From contig JARFQM010000048.1 of the NCBI GenBank assembly GCA_029287755.1, positions 1-27,521 of the forward strand: 27,521 nucleotides of DNA, in the 5' to 3' direction. The notes under the pieces are model-generated. The model did no database searches, was not told where the DNA came from, and saw only the letters and a program-made list of their open reading frames with translations. Origin of the DNA: Desulfofustis sp. GTDB lineage: Bacteria > Desulfobacterota > Desulfobulbia > Desulfobulbales > Desulfocapsaceae. This document shows, piece by piece, positions 23,438 to 27,521 of this stretch. Both the position numbers and the translations under genes were made by a program. Within the stretch, counting starts at the first letter, position 1, and every line of letters starts with the position of its first letter.

Positions 23438-24553
23438 ATGTCATCAAAAAGACTCGTTATGAAATTCCTGTCTCAGAAAGACATGCTGGCTGCGGGCGTT
23501 ACCGACATGGAACGCTGCATCGACGTGATGGATGAAGCCTTCACCCTGGCTGGCAAGGGGGATTATGTGATGGGCGGGTCGACCCGTAATTCGCACGGCC
23601 AGCGCGTCTGGTTCCCCAAGGAACCACAGTTTGAAGGCATGCCCAAAGGCGGCCCGGACCAGAGGTTCATGTCCCTGCCGGGCTACCTCGGAGGCCGGTT
23701 CAGAGTATGCGGCAATAAGTGGTACGGCTCAAATATAAACAATCCCAAAAACCATGGTCTGCCGCGCTCCATCCTGATGATGACCTTAAATGATGCCGAA
23801 ACAGCTCGTCCCCTGGCGATTATGGAGTGCAACATCCTCAGCGGCATGCGTACTGGGGCTGTTGTCGGCCTGAGTGCCCGCTATCTGGCGCGAGACGACA
23901 GCGAGACACTCGGCGTGATTGCGGCAGGGCCAATTTCAAAGTACAGCACCAGCGCAATCGTGAAGGCTTTACCGTCATTAAAAAAGGTGGTTGTGTTCGA
24001 CCTCAACGAAGAGGCGGCCAAGCGATTCTGCGAGCAGATGAGCGCCAGCCTCGACATTGATGTATCGATGGTTGCGAAGTTCGAAGATGCAGTGATAAAC
24101 CAGGACGTGGTAACCTCTGCGATCTCGGGCGACATCACACCACTGTTCGAGGACAAGTGGCTCAAGGAAGGGTCTTTGCTGACCCTGCCGGGACGGGCCA
24201 ACGTTGAAAACGACTACCTGCGCGACGCCCATGTCGTTCCTGACTGCTGGGAAATGCAGAAGACCTACAAGATAGAGGGTCTGATGCTTCCTGAAGACGA
24301 GCGCATGATACCCCATATCCAGCTCCATGACATGGTCGACAGTGGTGAGATCAAGGAAAGCGATATCCATGACCTGGGCAAGGTTGCTGCCGGTAGTGCA
24401 ACCATCAACAAGAACAGCAGCAGAAAGAAGTATTTCATTTCCAACGGTATGATCCTCCAGGATATCGCCTGGGGCATGACCATGTATGAGAGCGCGGTGG
24501 AAAAAGGACTTGGCCAGGAACTGGTGATGTGGGACGAGCCCTACATGGTGTAG
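23438..24553 (+). CDS. Ornithine cyclodeaminase/mu-crystallin-family protein
   Basis: A 371-residue protein. The ATG at 23438 follows GAGGG; Met8 is a less likely start. The family core is visible: a substrate lysine in CGNKWYGSN, LPRSILMMTLNDAETARPLAIME, and the MRTGAVVGLSARYLA helix that corresponds to RTaA in ornithine cyclodeaminase. The dinucleotide loop reads GVIAAGPISKYST, degenerate compared with the usual GxGxQA, so cofactor use may be altered. From memory it is closest to proteins annotated 'tyramine oxidase subunit B', which occur beside DAO-type flavoprotein genes. Relatives reduce cyclic or acyclic imines (mu-crystallin acts on sulfur-containing ketimines) or deaminate amino acids. 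First of four co-transcribed genes, it may handle the imine made by the dehydrogenase. Function unproven. Confidence 0.8.
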   Translation: MSSKRLVMKFLSQKDMLAAGVTDMERCIDVMDEAFTLAGKGDYVMGGSTRNSHGQRVWFPKEPQFEGMPKGGPDQRFMSLPGYLGGRFRVCGNKWYGSNINNPKNHGLPRSILMMTLNDAETARPLAIMECNILSGMRTGAVVGLSARYLARDDSETLGVIAAGPISKYSTSAIVKALPSLKKVVVFDLNEEAAKRFCEQMSASLDIDVSMVAKFEDAVINQDVVTSAISGDITPLFEDKWLKEGSLLTLPGRANVENDYLRDAHVVPDCWEMQKTYKIEGLMLPEDERMIPHIQLHDMVDSGEIKESDIHDLGKVAAGSATINKNSSRKKYFISNGMILQDIAWGMTMYESAVEKGLGQELVMWDEPYMV

Positions 24554-24620
24554 AAGGACCGGTCCAGGCTCTGTGCAGCCGCCTGGGCGTTGCACGTCAA
24601 GCTGTCAACAAGGGGCACAG

Positions 24621-24938
24621 ATGAGTACGGGAAATAGTAAGTTCGGCTGGGTGAATCCGCTGGCAACGGTTGACACAGTTACCGTCACCTTCGAGGGAGA
24701 CACCTGCGAGGTACCCGCCGGTATCAGCGTTGCCGCCGCTTTGCTCAGTCACACCAATGAGCATTTCTGTCACTCTGCGGCAGACAATGACAAACGAGCC
24801 CCCTATTGTCTGATGGGAGTGTGTTTTGAATGTCTGGTGGAGATCGATGGCACGAAGAACCGCCAGGCATGTCTTGAACCGGTCTATGATGGCATGCAGG
24901 TGAGACGGCAGTATCCGGTCGGCGGCGAGCCAAGATGA
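24621..24938 (+). CDS. Small [2Fe-2S] ferredoxin-like subunit of an amine/opine dehydrogenase
   Basis: A 105-residue protein. The ATG at 24621 follows AGGGG; the frame opening at 24573 is an artefact. It is a lone plant-type ferredoxin fold with cluster ligands C63-x4-C68-x2-C71-x12-C84 in the CLMGVCFECLVEIDG context typical of HcnA/OoxA-gamma-like subunits. C50 is an extra cysteine. Such subunits pass electrons between two flavoproteins in HcnABC (glycine to cyanide) and in octopine/nopaline or D-hydroxyproline dehydrogenases. Its stop codon overlaps the next ATG (ATGA at 24935), indicating translational coupling and a fixed-ratio complex. Confidence 0.9.
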   Translation: MSTGNSKFGWVNPLATVDTVTVTFEGDTCEVPAGISVAAALLSHTNEHFCHSAADNDKRAPYCLMGVCFECLVEIDGTKNRQACLEPVYDGMQVRRQYPVGGEPR

Positions 24939-26344
24939 AAGATAATTATGATGCAATAGTCATCGGGGCGGGTCCGGCTGGTTTGGCCTGCAGCGCCGAG
25001 ATGGCTGCCAGGGGGCTGGAGGTCGCGCTTCTGGATGAGCAGGCCGGCCCGGGCGGGCAGATCTATCGGAATATCACCAAGGCCTCCTCGAAGCAGCATA
25101 CAATTCTGGGGCAAGACTACTCGGCTGGGGTGGAACTCATCAGGCTATTCAGGGAGGCCTCAGTTGATTATTTTCCCCAGACCTGTGTCTGGCAGGCTGA
25201 GCCCACGGGAGATGTGTTTTTCTCCCGCAAGGGTGGCTCGGGAAAGCTTTGCGGCGACTACCTTGTTCTAAGTACTGGAGCAATGGAACGACCTGTTCCG
25301 TTTCCCGGCTGGACCCTGCCCGGGGTCATGACCTGCGGCGGCATGTCGAACCTGTTCAAGGATTCCAGCCTCTCCCCGCTCGAGCCTGTTGTGCTGGCCG
25401 GGAGCGGCCCCTTGCTCTGGCTGGTCGCTGAGCACCTGTTTGCTCTGCAAGCACCGGTCGCGGCAATCCTGGACACGACTCCGCTGCTGCAGGTCTTCAC
25501 AGCCCTGAAACATATGCCGCGCGCTCTAAAGCGGTTCGATTTCCTGCTCAAGGGCGTCAAAATGATTGCCGATGTGCAGCGCACCGCGCTCAAAAGAAAG
25601 GTACCGATTCACCGTGGTGTTAAAGATCTTCGGGCTGAAGGCGGTGACCGGCTTGAGCGGGTCCGGGCGGCCCGGGGCAAGAAAGAACTGAGCTTCAACG
25701 CCACCACCTTGCTGGTCAGCGAAGGTATAATCCCGAACACCTCTTTGCTGCGCCAAATTGGCTGTGGCCATAGATGGGATCCCGTGCAACGTTTCTGGCA
25801 TCCCGATGTGAGCGTCGACGGCCGCACAAACCTTCCATCTGTCTTTGTTGCAGGTGACGGCAATTTCGTGCATGGTGCGAAAGCGGCGGAATTCAAGGGC
25901 AGACTTACTGCCCTGACAATCGCCAGGGAGATGCACCGGATCAGCAGTGCTGAATACAGTGAATTATCCGCCCCGGTCCGCCGGCAGCTGGACCGCGAAT
26001 TGTTCCCGCGCCCCTTCATAGACGCAATGTATGCCCCCCGCAAAGACCTCTTCAGTATGACCGACGACACCATTGTCTGCCGCTGCGAGGGGGTCACGGC
26101 CGGTCGAATACGATCCCTGGTTGACGAGGGCTGCGTCGATCACAACGAGATAAAAGCAATTATCCGCTGCGGCATGGGTCCCTGTCAGGGACGCATGTGC
26201 AGCCCGGCCGTCTTCGAATTGATTGCCGGACATTCACGCATTCCTCCCCAGCAAATACGGCAACATCGATTGCGACCACCTATCAAACCGGTCAGTCTGG
26301 GAGAACTCGCACAGGCGAACATAGGAGGGCCCGATGAATGCTGA
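24935..26344 (+). CDS. FAD/NAD(P)-binding subunit with C-terminal BFD-like [2Fe-2S] domain (HcnB/OoxA-like)
   Basis: A 469-residue flavoprotein. The N-terminal FAD dinucleotide fold VIGAGPAGLACSAE starts at residue 9, followed by GPGGQIYRN. A second nucleotide-binding segment lies around LAGSGPLLWLVAEHL, and FVAGDGNFVHGAKAAEFKG gives the C-terminal FAD contact. A bacterioferritin-associated-ferredoxin-like domain ends the protein, with C382, C384, C412 and C417 (C-x-C ... C-x4-C) as probable [2Fe-2S] ligands. This order matches the alpha subunit of heterotrimeric HcnABC, octopine oxidase and related amine dehydrogenases. It overlaps the preceding and following genes by 4 and 11 bases. It should relay electrons from the catalytic DAO-type subunit to a membrane or soluble acceptor. 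Confidence 0.9.
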   Translation: MKDNYDAIVIGAGPAGLACSAEMAARGLEVALLDEQAGPGGQIYRNITKASSKQHTILGQDYSAGVELIRLFREASVDYFPQTCVWQAEPTGDVFFSRKGGSGKLCGDYLVLSTGAMERPVPFPGWTLPGVMTCGGMSNLFKDSSLSPLEPVVLAGSGPLLWLVAEHLFALQAPVAAILDTTPLLQVFTALKHMPRALKRFDFLLKGVKMIADVQRTALKRKVPIHRGVKDLRAEGGDRLERVRAARGKKELSFNATTLLVSEGIIPNTSLLRQIGCGHRWDPVQRFWHPDVSVDGRTNLPSVFVAGDGNFVHGAKAAEFKGRLTALTIAREMHRISSAEYSELSAPVRRQLDRELFPRPFIDAMYAPRKDLFSMTDDTIVCRCEGVTAGRIRSLVDEGCVDHNEIKAIIRCGMGPCQGRMCSPAVFELIAGHSRIPPQQIRQHRLRPPIKPVSLGELAQANIGGPDEC

Positions 26345-27452
26345 CGTACTGATCGCGGGAGGTGGAATCATGGGGTGTGCGACCGCAATCGAACTTGCCA
26401 GGAAGGGCAGATCCGTCATTATCTTCGAAAAAGATGTCCCGGGCAGGCATGCCTCCGGCAACAATTCCGGGGGGGTCCGATGCCAGGGGCGGGATGTTCG
26501 AGAAATTCCGTTTGCCGTCGAGGCCCGCAGGATGTGGGATCACCATGGCAGTAGCGTCAATTCGGATTGTGGATTTTATGTCTCACCGCGTCTGAGGTTG
26601 GCAGAAAGCGACTCAGAAATGAAAATACTCGAGAAGCGCTGTGTGCAGCTCAAGGCAATGGGGTATGACCATGAGGTCCTCGTCGACAAGGAAGAGGTAC
26701 GCAGGTTGTCCCCCAATGTGGCCCAGCACATTGTCGGGGGGCTGGCCTGCTACACCGACGGACTCGCCAACCCGATGCTTACCTCAAAGGCATATGCCGC
26801 AACCGCGGAAAGAGAAGGCGTCACGATACTTTCACGTACAAGGGTGATTGATGCGCAGACCACCTCTCGCGGATTCAAGCTCAAGACCAGTTCCGGAAAA
26901 GAGTTCGAGGGAGAGGTATTGGTTAACGGGACTGGTGCGTGGGCGGGAAGGTTCACCGAGATGCTCGGCGATCCTCTGCCTGTTTATGCAGCAGCACCGA
27001 CCATGATGGTTACCGACCGCCTCCCAGGGTTGATGAACGGCACCTCCCTCGGGCTGACCGGCCGCCTGCTCGGGCTGATGGCGGCAAGCAACGGCACCGT
27101 TATAGTGGGCGGCGGCTATCGATCGCCATTTGACCTGGAGAAAGAAAAAATCTGGGTCGATGCCTTGCAAATGTCCAAGGCTTCGAAGATCATGATAGAG
27201 ATACTTCCCAAGCTCAAAGACGCCCAGATGATCCGCTGCTGGACCGCCTTTGAAGGACACCTCAAGGATAAGGTTCCCGTCGTCGGCCAGTCCACCCATG
27301 TCTCCGGCCTGTTCCATGTCTGCGGCTTCTCCGCCCACGGTTTCCAGCTGGCGCCTATGATGGGCCGCGTCATGTCTCAGATCATCGTGGGCCAGGAGCC
27401 GGAATTATCGTTGCATGAGTTCCGCCCGGAGCGCTTCGACCACGAGGACTGA
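26334..27452 (+). CDS. DAO-type FAD-dependent catalytic subunit (HcnC/OoxB-like)
   Basis: A 372-residue flavoprotein with AGGAGGG before the ATG and an 11-base overlap with the upstream gene. The glycine-rich FAD motif AGGGIMGCATAIELARKG is at residues 8-25. The conserved flavin-contact region follows at GNNSGGVRCQGR, VNGTGAWAGRF marks the second FAD contact, and the C-terminal VCGFSAHGFQLAPMMG is typical of D-amino-acid oxidase/sarcosine-oxidase-like dehydrogenases. The reaction is oxidation of a C-N bond of an amino acid, N-alkyl amino acid or opine to an imine that hydrolyses. In this unit it is the likely substrate-binding subunit. An operator shared with xsc suggests a product that enters taurine metabolism. 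No cysteine for covalent FAD is obvious. Confidence 0.9.
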   Translation: MNADVLIAGGGIMGCATAIELARKGRSVIIFEKDVPGRHASGNNSGGVRCQGRDVREIPFAVEARRMWDHHGSSVNSDCGFYVSPRLRLAESDSEMKILEKRCVQLKAMGYDHEVLVDKEEVRRLSPNVAQHIVGGLACYTDGLANPMLTSKAYAATAEREGVTILSRTRVIDAQTTSRGFKLKTSSGKEFEGEVLVNGTGAWAGRFTEMLGDPLPVYAAAPTMMVTDRLPGLMNGTSLGLTGRLLGLMAASNGTVIVGGGYRSPFDLEKEKIWVDALQMSKASKIMIEILPKLKDAQMIRCWTAFEGHLKDKVPVVGQSTHVSGLFHVCGFSAHGFQLAPMMGRVMSQIIVGQEPELSLHEFRPERFDHED

Positions 27453-27521
27453 CAAGCTTCTCGCCCATACTTCCACAGCGTTTGCACCGGTAGTGGAACT
27501 TTTCAGATCGTTTTTTTAGTG
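27453..27521. other. Window end after the dehydrogenase unit
   Basis: The last 69 bases hold no gene. A run of seven T at about 27511-27517 follows TTCAGATCG, but no clear stem precedes it, so a terminator is not supported. The operon may continue beyond the window. Confidence 0.4.

Noticed and set aside
1..27521. CRISPR arrays, insertion sequences or prophage genes
   Set aside because: No regularly spaced repeats, transposase, integrase or phage structural genes were seen on either strand.

Overview
The window looks like chromosomal DNA of an anaerobic, probably sulfate-reducing or sulfite-respiring Desulfobacterota bacterium (formerly Deltaproteobacteria). This assignment is inference. It rests on moderate GC content, a tungsten/molybdenum aldehyde:ferredoxin oxidoreductase, a receiver-PPDK hybrid protein of a kind I associate with that phylum, and a taurine/sulfonate pathway that releases sulfite. 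No phylogenetic marker other than a tRNA is present.

Layout. 1-78: tRNA-Pro(TGG), minus strand. 79-659: no recognisable gene. 660-3134: a secreted Rap1a/Tai-type small protein (minus) divergent from an AOR-family oxidoreductase (plus). 3311-9082, minus strand: a large receiver/PPDK-N hybrid protein, a class III (GabT-like) aminotransferase, a 3-hydroxyisobutyrate-dehydrogenase-family reductase and a doubtful small ORF. 9159-14175, plus strand: a CoA-acylating (methyl)malonate-semialdehyde-type dehydrogenase followed by a complete DctM-DctQ-DctP TRAP transporter, ending in a strong hairpin. 20857-14322, minus strand: a five-gene unit xsc-tpa-ald-gntR-Fe/ADH. 21175-23270, plus strand: an alpha/beta hydrolase and an EamA-type exporter. 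23356-27452, plus strand: a four-gene unit of an ornithine-cyclodeaminase/mu-crystallin-family protein and a three-part amine or opine dehydrogenase (ferredoxin-like subunit, FAD/NAD protein with a BFD-type cluster, DAO-type flavoprotein).

How the genes fit together. Tpa transfers the amino group of taurine to pyruvate, giving sulfoacetaldehyde and alanine. Ald recycles alanine to pyruvate with release of ammonia. Xsc splits sulfoacetaldehyde into sulfite and acetyl phosphate. The Fe-ADH-family protein beside them could interconvert sulfoacetaldehyde and isethionate. The TRAP system is a good candidate importer. The FCD-type GntR protein encoded inside the xsc unit is the obvious candidate regulator.

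The most interesting signal is a 19-bp element, C(T/A)GATGT(G/C)TGAT(G/A)TAT(C/T)AG, found next to a TTGACA box upstream of three separate transcription units: xsc, the mmsA-like/TRAP unit and the amine/opine dehydrogenase unit. It ties the four-gene dehydrogenase and the semialdehyde dehydrogenase to the taurine genes as one putative regulon. It suggests that the dehydrogenase complex supplies taurine or sulfoacetaldehyde from a substituted taurine, such as N-methyltaurine or an opine like tauropine. The shared element is seen directly in the sequence; the substrate is a hypothesis.
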